A stretch of DNA of 45,468 bases from Candidatus Gastranaerophilales bacterium (GTDB lineage Bacteria > Cyanobacteriota > Vampirovibrionia > Gastranaerophilales > Gastranaerophilaceae), in contig CANQJQ010000002.1 in NCBI GenBank assembly GCA_947624265.1, positions 1 to 45,468 on the forward strand. Reading direction: 5' to 3'. The notes beneath the pieces were generated by a model, which worked only from the letters and a program-made list of their open reading frames with translations, had not been told where the DNA came from and did not search any database. Numbering within the stretch: the first letter of the stretch is position 1; every line of letters starts with the position of its first letter. Both the position numbers and the translations under genes were made by a program. Positions 9,040-21,975 of the stretch are shown here, piece by piece.

Positions 9040-10207
9040 CAGAATAATACCCCTTATATGCATTAACGGCGATATAAGCAACAAAAATTCCTACAATTCC
9101 TATCATAACAGGTTCTATTAATTTTAAAGCAGCTTGTAGAGCAACCTCTAAATGATTTTCATAATTATGAGCTATTGTTTTAAAAACTTTATCTAATTCT
9201 CCCGCTTTTTCACCCGATGAAACCTGCGAAATTGAATCGGCCGAAAATACGTCTGAAACTCCTAATGCAGTTGCCATTTCACAACCCTGATAAACCATAT
9301 CCTCGGCTTTGTTTAGTTTTCTATTTACGGAAGGTATATTTATAACGGTATTTGCCAAATGCAGAGCTTCTCCTGCAGTAATTCCGGATTCATAGGCTAA
9401 TGCCATTACGGTAAAAAAGTTTGAAAAATAATAGTTTTTTAAAATATTTGATATAAAAAGGAAACCCGAGAAAAAACTTATTATATTTCTCAATATTTTT
9501 TTGTTTTTCCATATCATTAATACCACAATCCCAATCAAGGCATAAATAAAAACAATTTTAATTATTGCACTTATCGCTACTGCCCCCGCATTAACTCCGT
9601 CAGCCGCTTTATTAAACATCTCAAAAACAAAGAACTTAAATATAAGTGCTACCCCTATTGCAAGCAAAAATATTATACAAGGATATGTTACCGCCGTAAT
9701 AATTTTACTTTTAATTTCCTCTTCCTTATTTAAAGCCTTTAAAATACCTTGAAGCACATCATCAAGTTTACCTGATTCTTCTCCCGCGCTAACGAGCATT
9801 ACATAAGCAAGTCCCAGAACTTTTGCATATTTTTTTAGTGAATTTTTTAATGATTCACCCCTTTCTACACTTTTACTTATTTTAAGACAAATACTTTTTA
9901 GTTTTTGATTATGCGTGGAAGTTATCATTGACTTAAATATTTCTATAACGGAAAGTCCTGATTTATAAAGGAAGTAGAAGGAATTAAAAAATTCTTTTTT
10001 TTCGCTGATTGTTAAAACCGTATCAAGTCCTATATTAGTGTATTTTTCCTGTTTAGAATATTTATTTGAAGCTTCTTCTTTTATTTCTAAAACCGTATAT
10101 CCTTTATGTTCAAGGCGCTCTGCCGCGTCAGAAATACTAACGGCATTTATAGTGCCCTGAATAATCTTATTATTAACATCTTTAACTCTATAAAAAAAAT
10201 CCGACAT
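9020..10207 (-). CDS. Type II secretion/type IV pilus inner-membrane platform protein (GspF/PilC family)
   Basis: 395 aa, two GspF-like halves (FFNSFYFLYKSGLSVIEIFKSM / LVSAGEESGKLDDVL; FFTVMALAYESGITAGEAL / VSSGEKAGELDKVF) and C-terminal TM. Confidence 0.9.
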   Translation of the reverse strand: MSDFFYRVKDVNNKIIQGTINAVSISDAAERLEHKGYTVLEIKEEASNKYSKQEKYTNIGLDTVLTISEKKEFFNSFYFLYKSGLSVIEIFKSMITSTHNQKLKSICLKISKSVERGESLKNSLKKYAKVLGLAYVMLVSAGEESGKLDDVLQGILKALNKEEEIKSKIITAVTYPCIIFLLAIGVALIFKFFVFEMFNKAADGVNAGAVAISAIIKIVFIYALIGIVVLMIWKNKKILRNIISFFSGFLFISNILKNYYFSNFFTVMALAYESGITAGEALHLANTVINIPSVNRKLNKAEDMVYQGCEMATALGVSDVFSADSISQVSSGEKAGELDKVFKTIAHNYENHLEVALQAALKLIEPVMIGIVGIFVAYIAVNAYKGYYSAIFSMF

Positions 10208-10271
10208 AACAGCATTATAACAAAGGTTTTTGAAAAAAGTATATATATTTTTTTTGTGATAGGATAGTTTT

Positions 10272-11057
10272 ATGAATAACTATATACTACCGTTAATATT
10301 AACATTATTCGCAGGAATGTCGACCCTGTTGGGCGGTTTTATAACATTTTTTGTAAAACGTGATAATTTAAAAGCACTATCAGTCGGCTTAGGGTTTTCC
10401 GCGGGTGTAATGGTTTATGTAAGTTTATCGGAATTAATGACGGAAGCGCCTCAAATGCTAAGCGCATATTTTAGTCCTCTTTCTTCAAAAGCTATGGCAT
10501 TTATAGGATTTTTGGCAGGTATCATAATTGCGGTTTTAATAGACTATTTTATACCTGACCATATTGAGTCTGATTTTTTAACAACAAACAAACACTGTGA
10601 ACAAAAGCACAGAATCAGACGCGCAGGCTTAATTACAGCAATTGCGGTAACTTTACATAACTTTCCCGAAGGTATGGCAACATTTTTAGTATCAAGTCAG
10701 GATTTAAGACTGGGTCTTGCAGTAGCGGTAGCAATTGCAATCCATAACATACCCGAAGGTATAGCAATAGCTCTGCCAATATTCCATGCAACAGGCAAAA
10801 AACGTTTAGCTATATTATATTCATTTGTATCAGGAATATCCGAACCCGTTGGAGGTTTAATCGGGGTTGTATTATTAAAAACTTTACTTCCGGCTCCGAC
10901 TGTCGGTATAATGACGGCGGCTGTTGCCGGTATTATGGTTTACTTATCTTTTGATACTCTGCTTCCCTTGGCAAGAGAATACGGGGAGAACCACCACGTT
11001 ATTATAGGTATCGTCTCAGGGATGCTAATTATGGGATTAAGCCTAATCTTTTTCTAA
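10272..11057 (+). CDS. ZIP-family metal transporter (ZupT-like)
   Basis: HNFPEGMATF and HNIPEGIAIALPI motifs; 8-TM hydrophobicity. Confidence 0.93.
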   Translation: MNNYILPLILTLFAGMSTLLGGFITFFVKRDNLKALSVGLGFSAGVMVYVSLSELMTEAPQMLSAYFSPLSSKAMAFIGFLAGIIIAVLIDYFIPDHIESDFLTTNKHCEQKHRIRRAGLITAIAVTLHNFPEGMATFLVSSQDLRLGLAVAVAIAIHNIPEGIAIALPIFHATGKKRLAILYSFVSGISEPVGGLIGVVLLKTLLPAPTVGIMTAAVAGIMVYLSFDTLLPLAREYGENHHVIIGIVSGMLIMGLSLIFF

Positions 11058-11543
11058 AACATATTCCATAATATAATCATCCATTACAAAACCGCTTCCG
11101 ATATCCGTTACAACGGCATCAATGGTTTTAAATCCCCATTTATTATAAGCTTTTATTGTATTTGTATTATGTTTATTGACCGTAAGTTGTATGGAACTTT
11201 TATTATATTCTTTTGCAATTCGTTTTATTTTATCAAAAGCAATTTTTCCGTATCCTTTGTGCCTGAATTCTTTTTTTATGTAGAGTTTTGATAAAAATAA
11301 ATAATCTTTTGCGGTGCTTACTCCAAAATAACCGATAATATTACCTTCATCTTCAAGCATATTATAAATATACTTTTCATTTGTAATTTGATTTTTTACG
11401 GCATTAAAAGATTGAAATTTTTCAACCATATAATTAATTTGTTCAATTGAAAGCAGACAAGTCCAATATTCATGCCATATTTCAGAGGCAAGCTCCGTAA
11501 AATTTTTTATTTGCTCATCAGTTTTAACATTTATGTAATTCAT
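11043..11543 (-). CDS. GNAT-family N-acetyltransferase
   Basis: LSKLYIKKEFRHKGYGKIAFDKIKRIAKEYN...LTVNKHNTNTIKAYNKWGFK: GNAT motif A/B. Confidence 0.88.
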   Translation of the reverse strand: MNYINVKTDEQIKNFTELASEIWHEYWTCLLSIEQINYMVEKFQSFNAVKNQITNEKYIYNMLEDEGNIIGYFGVSTAKDYLFLSKLYIKKEFRHKGYGKIAFDKIKRIAKEYNKSSIQLTVNKHNTNTIKAYNKWGFKTIDAVVTDIGSGFVMDDYIMEYVLEKD

Positions 11544-11578
11544 AGTAAAAATATTTTAGCATAAAGATTAGTAATAAT

Positions 11579-11614
11579 TTGGCATAGAGAGTATTTTTGT
11601 AGTAAAATTATAAT
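11579..11614 (+). promoter_or_regulatory. Putative sigma70-type promoter of gyrB
   Basis: TTGGCA - 18 nt - TAAAAT (TATAAT immediately follows), about 26-60 nt upstream of the gyrB ATG. Confidence 0.45.
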
Positions 11615-11636
11615 AGAGAAGTAGAGTTGGGGATAA

Positions 11637-14084
<2,448 letters not shown>

Positions 14085-14098
14085 GGTGAGGTAATACC

Positions 14099-15169
14099 TT
14101 GAACTTAATAATAAAACTCCTAAAGTTAAGAATAACTAAAGTATTTTTATTTCTTCTCTTTATTGCATTTTTGGCATCATTGTACTTTTTTAGAGATTGG
14201 TATTATGTTCAATGCAACAAAGTCATAGGGTTTTATTATGTAAATAAGGGGGACAAAGCATATAAAAAAGAAAATTATCAAAAGGCAATAGATTATTATA
14301 AAATTGCGCTGCGAAAATACCCGGGACACTCAAGAGCAAGCTGTAATTTAGGTAATATCTATGTAAGCTTCGAAAATTATTATGAAGCCGTAAACGCGTA
14401 CGAAAATGCACTTCGATACAGTCCTAATTTTATGGTTTGCCGAATGGATTTAGGAATTATCCTTTCGGAAAAAATGGCTGATTATGATAAAGCCATACAA
14501 GAATATGGCAGAATAATTAACACTAACCCGATTTTAATAAATATCCCTTTTGTATACAATAATAAAAAATCTACTCACGCTAATAAAGGGCTTGCATATT
14601 ATAATATGGGTTTGGCATACAGAGGAAAAGCCGTTTACATGGGTGATAAATCCTCTACCTCCGTAAAATATTTAAAAAAGGCAAGAGAATCCTATAAAAA
14701 AGCCGAAAAGTATCTAAAAAATGATTTTGATAATACATACAATCTGGCTTTAACCGACCATTTGCTTGGTGATTATATGTCTGCGGGCAATGAATATTGC
14801 AAAGCCATAAATATAAAACCTGACAGTTTTGAGGCTCATTATAATTTTGCACTTCTTTTAAGAAGTATGAAACTTAATAAAGAAGCGCTTAATGAGTTGG
14901 AAAAAACTATTATGCTTTTGGACTATTACGGCAATGATACCAAAAATAAATATGTTTTCGGTCTTGTTAATGAAATAAAACGAAGAATACTTAATGAAGG
15001 CGGTTATGAGTATCTAAAAGAACGAGTGGATTTAAACTCAATTTCTTCTGATGAAATTCAGTATCAAAACGGAAAAGTAACCGTAGAAAATCAAAAAACT
15101 TTTAACATGAATGAAGTTTTAAAATGTACTTACAAAAAGCAGTTTGAAGAACTAAGATATGCTGAATAA
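14099..15169 (+). CDS. Membrane-anchored TPR protein (TTG start)
   Basis: N-terminal TM then TPR units (GDKAYKKENYQKAIDYYKIALRKYPGHSRASCNLGNIYVSFENYYEAVNAYENALRYSP...). Confidence 0.85.
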   Translation: MNLIIKLLKLRITKVFLFLLFIAFLASLYFFRDWYYVQCNKVIGFYYVNKGDKAYKKENYQKAIDYYKIALRKYPGHSRASCNLGNIYVSFENYYEAVNAYENALRYSPNFMVCRMDLGIILSEKMADYDKAIQEYGRIINTNPILINIPFVYNNKKSTHANKGLAYYNMGLAYRGKAVYMGDKSSTSVKYLKKARESYKKAEKYLKNDFDNTYNLALTDHLLGDYMSAGNEYCKAINIKPDSFEAHYNFALLLRSMKLNKEALNELEKTIMLLDYYGNDTKNKYVFGLVNEIKRRILNEGGYEYLKERVDLNSISSDEIQYQNGKVTVENQKTFNMNEVLKCTYKKQFEELRYAE

Positions 15170-16598
15170 TCAAGATAATATAGAATTTTTATGTAAATTA
15201 TCAAATGTTGTTTCAAAAAAAATATCACCCGTAAACAGCATCAACGCAATTAATAAACTTTTAAAGACATACTTAAATATTAATAAAGCAGAAATTATTA
15301 TTTGGGACAGTAATTCCATGCTGTTAAAAGATTTTGGCGATGATTTAAAATTATATGAAGAAACCGAAAGCGGAAATGAAATTAATAATATATATTCAAG
15401 TTTAGCAGTTTTTAACGGAAATAAATTTTATTTTAATGAAAATGAATTTGAATGTAATTTAACGGAAGAAGAACAATACAGAATAACTGAATTAAAATCC
15501 GAAAATAATACCATAATATTTCCTTTGGTAGCTAATAATGAAGTATTCGGTTTGTTAAAAACAGATTCGGAAAAAACAATATTCACAAAAGATTTCTTTT
15601 CTTTATTGAACATAACATCAAAATTAATCTCCGGCGCGGTTGTCAACTACATTTTAAATGAGCAGATGGAAGTCAGCTTAAACTTTTATAAGGCAATGAA
15701 AGATATAGCTAAAATTATAGAAAGCCAATATGAATTATCCTATATAATACCTATGATAGGAGAAATGATAGACAGATTTTTATCTTCGCATTTAATATAT
15801 ATATTTATTAAACAGGATAAGGATTACAAACTTGTATGGCCAAACGCCTGCAAAGAAGAAACAGTATATAAATTAATAAAAAAAATAAATTTAAAAACGG
15901 AATATATTTTATCAGAGGATTCAAAAATCGGAGTATTTCCGCTAATAAGCGAGAATACAATACTGGGAGTTATAGCTGCATACAGCAATATTGAAAAATT
16001 ACTGCAAAAAGATATAGATTATCTTGTTCAACTAACACGGCAGTCGGGATTGACTATACAAAGAGCCAATGTTTACGCTGAAGTTCTGCAATATGCCACA
16101 TTAGATGCCCTAACGGGATTAAATAACAGACGCCAGTTTGAAATAAGACTCAAGCAGGAAGTGTCAAATTCACAAAGAAATAATACTCCTTTGTGCGGAA
16201 TGATGATTGATATTGACTATTTTAAAAAAGTAAATGATACGTACGGACACGCTGCAGGTGATTGCATTTTAAAAAACGTATCAGAGCTTATTAAGAACGA
16301 ACTTAGAGAATATGATATTGCCTGCCGCTACGGCGGAGAAGAATTTTTTATAATACTGCCTCAAACAAAACTATCGGAAGCCGCTGCCGTTGCGCAAAGA
16401 TTAAGAAAAGTTATTGAAGAAGCTAAAATTAATATTAAAGATTCGGGCGCAGTCGGTGTATCATATATCAAAATAACGGTAAGTATAGGGGTTTGCAGTT
16501 ATTCAGAGGATTTAAATGAAGATTCTTTTGTCCAAAAAGCAGATAAAGCACTGTATGAAGCTAAAACTAAAGGACGAAACAGAGTAATTGTTTTCTGA
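15159..16598 (+). CDS. GAF-GGDEF diguanylate cyclase
   Basis: DALTGLNNRRQFEIRL...RYGGEEFFIILPQ; GAF-like N-terminal region; RxxD (REYD) five residues before GGEEF. Confidence 0.93.
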   Translation: MLNNQDNIEFLCKLSNVVSKKISPVNSINAINKLLKTYLNINKAEIIIWDSNSMLLKDFGDDLKLYEETESGNEINNIYSSLAVFNGNKFYFNENEFECNLTEEEQYRITELKSENNTIIFPLVANNEVFGLLKTDSEKTIFTKDFFSLLNITSKLISGAVVNYILNEQMEVSLNFYKAMKDIAKIIESQYELSYIIPMIGEMIDRFLSSHLIYIFIKQDKDYKLVWPNACKEETVYKLIKKINLKTEYILSEDSKIGVFPLISENTILGVIAAYSNIEKLLQKDIDYLVQLTRQSGLTIQRANVYAEVLQYATLDALTGLNNRRQFEIRLKQEVSNSQRNNTPLCGMMIDIDYFKKVNDTYGHAAGDCILKNVSELIKNELREYDIACRYGGEEFFIILPQTKLSEAAAVAQRLRKVIEEAKINIKDSGAVGVSYIKITVSIGVCSYSEDLNEDSFVQKADKALYEAKTKGRNRVIVF

Positions 16599-16646
16599 TT
16601 TTGTATTTGGTATTCTATTATTAAAGACGGATTTAATGAATAGTAT

Positions 16647-18641
16647 ATGAAATATTATAAGTATATAATAGGAATTTTATTGGTAATAATACTCCCGTGT
16701 GTATTAACAATATTGATATACAATGATAAAATAACCCAAAATTCACCTGTATATTTTAAACAAGGAGTTAATCTTTATAATGAAGGCGACTATGCAAATG
16801 CCTATTATAACTTTGGAAAGATTAAAAGAATAAGCCCTTTATATCCCATGGCAATATTTAAGCAGGCAAAAAGTGCTCAACAAGTCGGAGATTACAAAAC
16901 CGCAGCACTTAAATATAATTTATTTTTAAAAAAACTTCCGAATTCAATTTTCGCCCTTAATGCCAAAATAAATCTTGGTAAATGCTACTATTATTCAAAG
17001 CAATATGATTTAGCAAAAAGTCAATTTGAAGAACTGAAAGCAAAAACAGATAATGACGGAACGGAGGAAGTTTTCTTCCTTGCACTTACGGAGAAGAATT
17101 TTGATAAGAATAAAGCTGCAGATTATTTAAGAAGTTATTTAAATACGGCATTAAAGGGTGAAGCTTTAAATAACAATTTTATTTACTCTTCCGCTCAGGA
17201 ATTATCTTCATTAGAGGTGGAATTAACTGATGAAGATAAAAAAAATATAGGATTGGCATATTATAAGAGCCGCAAATACAAAGATGCTTTAATATACTTT
17301 TCAAAACTGCCCGTTGAAGAAGTTTGGGATTATCTTGTATTAGCTAATCAATATGCGGGAAATAAGGTAATTGCAAAAAAATTAGTAGATAACGGCATAA
17401 AGTTATACTCTAATAAAATTGAAAAAGAAAATCTTTATAAAATATATGATATATACACATCAAACTTTAGAGGAAGCAAGTTAAAAAATTGGCAATTTAT
17501 GCTAAAACTTACAAAAGATCATAATTTAGCCGGAGCTGATTATATTTTATACATGATAGCGGATATTCTGCCGCAAGATAAAGGCGGAATATTTTATGAG
17601 GAAATAATAAACAAATACCCGAACGGCAAATTTGCGCCTGAAGCTTTATGGAATTTATTTTGGATAAAATATAAAAAAGGTGATTATAAAGCAGCAGAAG
17701 AACTTGCCATAAAACATCTGAAAAATTATAAACAAGCCAAATCAACACCAAAGGTGGTTTTTTGGCTTGCCAAAACAGCTTTAAAATTAAATAAAAATCA
17801 AGAGGCTCACAATTACTTTTCCAAACTTGCCGCAAAGTTCCCTGATAATTATTACGGTTTAAGGGCACAAAGTATTATTGATAAGAAAAATGATTTTTGG
17901 CAAACATCTTCGAACAATGTAATCCCTAAAGAAAAAGAGTCCATAGAATTCCCCATCTCTGTTTCCCAATTGGATATTAAAGATTTAAAACTGATAAACA
18001 CTATTTTAGATTTGGGAGATACACAAATATGGCTGGATGCGGATTTTAATAATAATGAGATAGTTGAAAGCTGGTTTGAATACAAAAAAGGAAATAAATC
18101 GCGTTCTATTGTTTTAGCGCGCGACACAATAGAAAATATGGATATTAAACCTCCCTTTATTAGTGCGGCTTATCAACTGGCATATCCAAGATATTATGTT
18201 GATGAAATAAATATCGCAGGTAAAAAATTAAATATAGATCCGTTCCTTATTATTGCCTTAATCAGAGAAGAAAGCTATTTTAACGAAACCGCAAAAAGCA
18301 AAACTAATGCTTTAGGACTTATGCAGATAATGCCCTCTACCGCAAATTATATGTTAAGTAAACTATCTTTTGATATGAAAGATTTTACCGATTTAGAAAA
18401 TCCCAGAATGAATTTATACATCGGGTGTAATTATTTAAAATATCTGAAAGATAAATTTAATAATGATTTATATGTAATAGCTGCTTATAACGGCGGAGAA
18501 GGCTCTGTTGTAAAATGGATAAAAACATATAACACATCAGATTATGATGAATTTATTGAAAATCTTCCTTATGACGAAACAAAAAATTACATTAAAAAAG
18601 TATTTAAAACTTACCACTTATACAAAAAAATATATAATTAA
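16647..18641 (+). CDS. Slt-type lytic murein transglycosylase with N-terminal TM and helical repeats
   Basis: C-terminal ALIREESYFNETAKSKTNALGLMQIMPSTANYM...NPRMNLYIGCNYLKYL...AAYNGGEG: SLT domain. Confidence 0.92.
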   Translation: MKYYKYIIGILLVIILPCVLTILIYNDKITQNSPVYFKQGVNLYNEGDYANAYYNFGKIKRISPLYPMAIFKQAKSAQQVGDYKTAALKYNLFLKKLPNSIFALNAKINLGKCYYYSKQYDLAKSQFEELKAKTDNDGTEEVFFLALTEKNFDKNKAADYLRSYLNTALKGEALNNNFIYSSAQELSSLEVELTDEDKKNIGLAYYKSRKYKDALIYFSKLPVEEVWDYLVLANQYAGNKVIAKKLVDNGIKLYSNKIEKENLYKIYDIYTSNFRGSKLKNWQFMLKLTKDHNLAGADYILYMIADILPQDKGGIFYEEIINKYPNGKFAPEALWNLFWIKYKKGDYKAAEELAIKHLKNYKQAKSTPKVVFWLAKTALKLNKNQEAHNYFSKLAAKFPDNYYGLRAQSIIDKKNDFWQTSSNNVIPKEKESIEFPISVSQLDIKDLKLINTILDLGDTQIWLDADFNNNEIVESWFEYKKGNKSRSIVLARDTIENMDIKPPFISAAYQLAYPRYYVDEINIAGKKLNIDPFLIIALIREESYFNETAKSKTNALGLMQIMPSTANYMLSKLSFDMKDFTDLENPRMNLYIGCNYLKYLKDKFNNDLYVIAAYNGGEGSVVKWIKTYNTSDYDEFIENLPYDETKNYIKKVFKTYHLYKKIYN

Positions 18642-21600
18642 ATTTCTATAGAATGTAATTGACAAAAAGTCTTAAAAGAAGAGCGTTCACGAGTTGTATA
18701 TTCAATCAAATTAGACAAATGAAGTTCTTTTGACATATTAACAGCATTATTATACATATCTATTGTCATATTAATATTTTCGGAAGAATAAATATGCTTA
18801 TATTTCATTAATTCTTCTAAATATTTAGCATAAGAAACATATAAAAGAATTAACTGGTATTTTAAATTAAATTGTTTCGCAAGCATTAAAGATTTTTCCA
18901 AATACATTTTAGCGGCAGTAAAATCTTCTTTTCTGATATATATTTCCGCTAAATATTTTTGGAAAAGAATAATAAAGAAATTATTATTTATTTTTGAGCT
19001 TTGAGCAATTTCTAGTGATTTGGAGGCAGTGCTGAAAGCTTTTTCGTCATCACCCATTTCGATTGAAATATCAACAATTAATGCCCAGGCAAGAAGAGCA
19101 CCTATCGCCACTTTTTCTTTAGCGAAGTATGTTATTTGCTCATTAAATATTTCTAAGGCCTTTACATTATTTCCTTCTTTTCTTAATACATAGCCTAAAA
19201 TTAATTTAATAATATTTTTAATAAAGTATTCGTTAATATTATTGGCAAAAGCGGCGAATTCAAATAAATCAACTTTTAAATCTTTATTTTGACCCAATAA
19301 AACCCTGTTTATGATATTAACTAAATTCCATTGAGCAAGAACCTCAACATCCATAGTTTTATCGTTATATGAATTGGCAATAGATGTCAGTATTTCACCT
19401 GATTTAAGAATATCACCCATAACGGTTTTAGTGAAAGCCTCGGTAATTGTAATCTGGGCAAGATAATAATCATTTCTGTGATTATACTTTGCGATAAATT
19501 CTTTCATTTCTTCAACAACATTTTCTGCCTGTGAATTACCCTGAATACAATATGCTCTTGCCAATATTAACTTAGAAAGCATCCAAGAATCCAATAACAA
19601 GGTCTTATAATGGCTGTCCAATTGTTTTAAATTTAAGCCTCTTTCAAGTTCTATTACAATTTCTTCATTAACCAAATTAATTATTTGTTCACTGTTACCT
19701 ATATTTAACAAAGCTTTTAATTTTCTTGTTTTAATAAGCGCAATATCAGTTTCTGATGCGTCCGATTGAATATTGCTTAAAGCATTTACAACCGCATCAA
19801 CAGCCTCAACCGCCCCGAAATAATTTCCCGTTAAATAACAGCTTTTAACAAAATAACCTGATAAATCAATAATCTTACTTAAATTTTTACTCTTTATATC
19901 CGCATCCAAAACATTAGCTAAATAAGTAATAGCCTCATTCGGAGATTTTTCACATAGTAGCTTCCCGGTTTCTTCATAAATTTGAGCCTTTAAGTCATCT
20001 GAATTTTCAATTTCTATTTCATCCAACAGTTTTAAGCATTGTTTTTGAGCAATCACATAAAGATTTGTATCTCCTAATTTTGCCGAGAAACCTGCTGTTT
20101 CCTGCCAAATCACAAAAAGTTCATTTTTTGTTAAAGCTTCGCTGCAGGAAATTAATTTTTGCAAATTACTTGATAATATTAAAGATTTTAAAGAAATATA
20201 CAATCTTTCGGAATTTTCTTTATATAATAAGTCTGACTTTGCCTCCTGATAGATTAGCTTCCACAACTCTAAACTTTTAAATTCACATGTATAATTATCT
20301 ACCTGAACAATATATTTATCATTAATTAAAGAATTAATAATTTGTTCCGCTTTGTTAACGGGCATAGTAACGGCCAAACAAAGAATGCTTGCAGCAAATC
20401 TAAATCCCATAATTGCCGCTAAAAATAGAACATTTTTTTCGGCAGGTTTTAGGGCATTTAATCTTAGTTTTATCAATTCTTCAAAAGATACCGGAGTAAT
20501 ATCAGGTTTTTTATCTTCTCTCAAAAATGTACCGCCCTCCTGGCGGGAAATATATCCCGTATCCGTTAAGAAAGCTGTTTCCTGTTCAAACCTGATGGCA
20601 TTCCCGTTTGATTTTTCAACTATATTATTTACACAGTCTTCTGGTAAAACTTTTTCTATCTCAATATTTAGCGAGCTTTTTGAAGTTTTTAAGAGTTCCT
20701 CCCTCGTAAATTTTTTAATTAAAATTGTTTCAAAAATATTTTCATTTGAACTTGTTAACTCAAAATAGCTTTGAATAGATTTATTTTCCTTATAAGAAAT
20801 GAGAAGTTTTAAACGATTGTTAAAATAGCCCTTATTAAGCATGTACATAATAAAATCATAAGAAGCACCGTCTAAAAGTTCAAAATTATCGATTTCTATA
20901 AGAAGATTATTATTTACAAGAAAAGATTTAATAACCTTTTCCAGGATGGAAAACATTTTATTTTTATTTTCTAAAATATTATTAAAGTTATCTTTTTGTG
21001 CGGGGTAAAATAAATTCAGGAAATCATTTAATTCAGAAGGATTTAAAAAGTTAAAAAACCCTGAAAATTGACTTTTTTTAAATTCTTTAATAAAAGCTTC
21101 CGTACTGTTAGTATAAGGCGGGAAGCCCATCATTCTAAGAAAAGCATCTTGAAAAAATCCGAAGCTTGTAATTTGTAATAAAGGAGTACAGCTGCCATAC
21201 AAACAAACAAATCCCCGGCGCGAAAGATTGTCATTTACCTGTTTTAATACTGCAGATTTTCCGCATCCGTCAGGCCCGTTTATGGCTATAATATGTTTTG
21301 TTAAAGAAGTTTTTACTATATTTATAATTTGTTCTACTGCTTGGATTTGAATATCAGCCTGAATTTCATATTCGCTTTCATCTTCAATTTCTTCTTCAGC
21401 ATCAGTTTCCTTATTTAAATTTCCTTCGCAATGTTTTTCTTGAGGAGTAATTTCGGCTTCATCCAGTTTTAAATCTTCAATTTCTTCAAGAGGTTCAACT
21501 TCAATATCTTCTGATAAAATTTCATCAATTTCTTTTTTTTCTTCTTTTGGTTTTTCAACCTTAATATTTTCTTCGACATTAAAAATTTTTTCAATATCTT

Positions 21601-21967
21601 CCACATTAACATCGGTATTTTCGGGTTCAGCAGTAATTGATGTACTGCTAATCATATCAACAGGACAATCAGAAGAAGTAAAAGGTCTTACAATTGATAA
21701 ATCCTCTTTAACTTGAGCATCTTCTTCAACAACATTAATAATATCAAAACTATAATGACATTTTCTGCATTCATTTGCGGAATATAAATTTGAAGCATTA
21801 CATTCAGGGCAAGTTTTAATAAGTTCAAAACCGCATTTTTTGCAGTTCTTAGCACCAAAAGGATTTAAAGTATTGCACTCGGGGCAATACATATTAACTT
21901 TAATCCCGCAGTGTTCACATCTTAGTGCATTATCAGGTATTTCAGCTCCACATTTGCGACATATCAT
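18638..21967 (-). CDS. Triple zinc-ribbon AAA/STAND-like ATPase with long helical (TPR-like) C-terminus
   Basis: Three CxxC..CxxC ribbons in the first 75 aa (CRKCGAEIPDNALRCEHCG; CPECNTLNPFGAKNCKKCG; CPECNASNLYSANECRKC); acidic linker; Walker A INGPDGCGKSAVL; Walker B-like NNLLIEIDNFELLD; TPR-like C-terminal half. Confidence 0.85.
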   Translation of the reverse strand: MICRKCGAEIPDNALRCEHCGIKVNMYCPECNTLNPFGAKNCKKCGFELIKTCPECNASNLYSANECRKCHYSFDIINVVEEDAQVKEDLSIVRPFTSSDCPVDMISSTSITAEPENTDVNVEDIEKIFNVEENIKVEKPKEEKKEIDEILSEDIEVEPLEEIEDLKLDEAEITPQEKHCEGNLNKETDAEEEIEDESEYEIQADIQIQAVEQIINIVKTSLTKHIIAINGPDGCGKSAVLKQVNDNLSRRGFVCLYGSCTPLLQITSFGFFQDAFLRMMGFPPYTNSTEAFIKEFKKSQFSGFFNFLNPSELNDFLNLFYPAQKDNFNNILENKNKMFSILEKVIKSFLVNNNLLIEIDNFELLDGASYDFIMYMLNKGYFNNRLKLLISYKENKSIQSYFELTSSNENIFETILIKKFTREELLKTSKSSLNIEIEKVLPEDCVNNIVEKSNGNAIRFEQETAFLTDTGYISRQEGGTFLREDKKPDITPVSFEELIKLRLNALKPAEKNVLFLAAIMGFRFAASILCLAVTMPVNKAEQIINSLINDKYIVQVDNYTCEFKSLELWKLIYQEAKSDLLYKENSERLYISLKSLILSSNLQKLISCSEALTKNELFVIWQETAGFSAKLGDTNLYVIAQKQCLKLLDEIEIENSDDLKAQIYEETGKLLCEKSPNEAITYLANVLDADIKSKNLSKIIDLSGYFVKSCYLTGNYFGAVEAVDAVVNALSNIQSDASETDIALIKTRKLKALLNIGNSEQIINLVNEEIVIELERGLNLKQLDSHYKTLLLDSWMLSKLILARAYCIQGNSQAENVVEEMKEFIAKYNHRNDYYLAQITITEAFTKTVMGDILKSGEILTSIANSYNDKTMDVEVLAQWNLVNIINRVLLGQNKDLKVDLFEFAAFANNINEYFIKNIIKLILGYVLRKEGNNVKALEIFNEQITYFAKEKVAIGALLAWALIVDISIEMGDDEKAFSTASKSLEIAQSSKINNNFFIILFQKYLAEIYIRKEDFTAAKMYLEKSLMLAKQFNLKYQLILLYVSYAKYLEELMKYKHIYSSENINMTIDMYNNAVNMSKELHLSNLIEYTTRERSSFKTFCQLHSIEI

Positions 21968-21975
21968 AATTAACC

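Noticed and set aside
18638-18641. Convergent genes sharing a TTAA stop overlap
   Set aside because: Common compact-genome arrangement; not informative alone.
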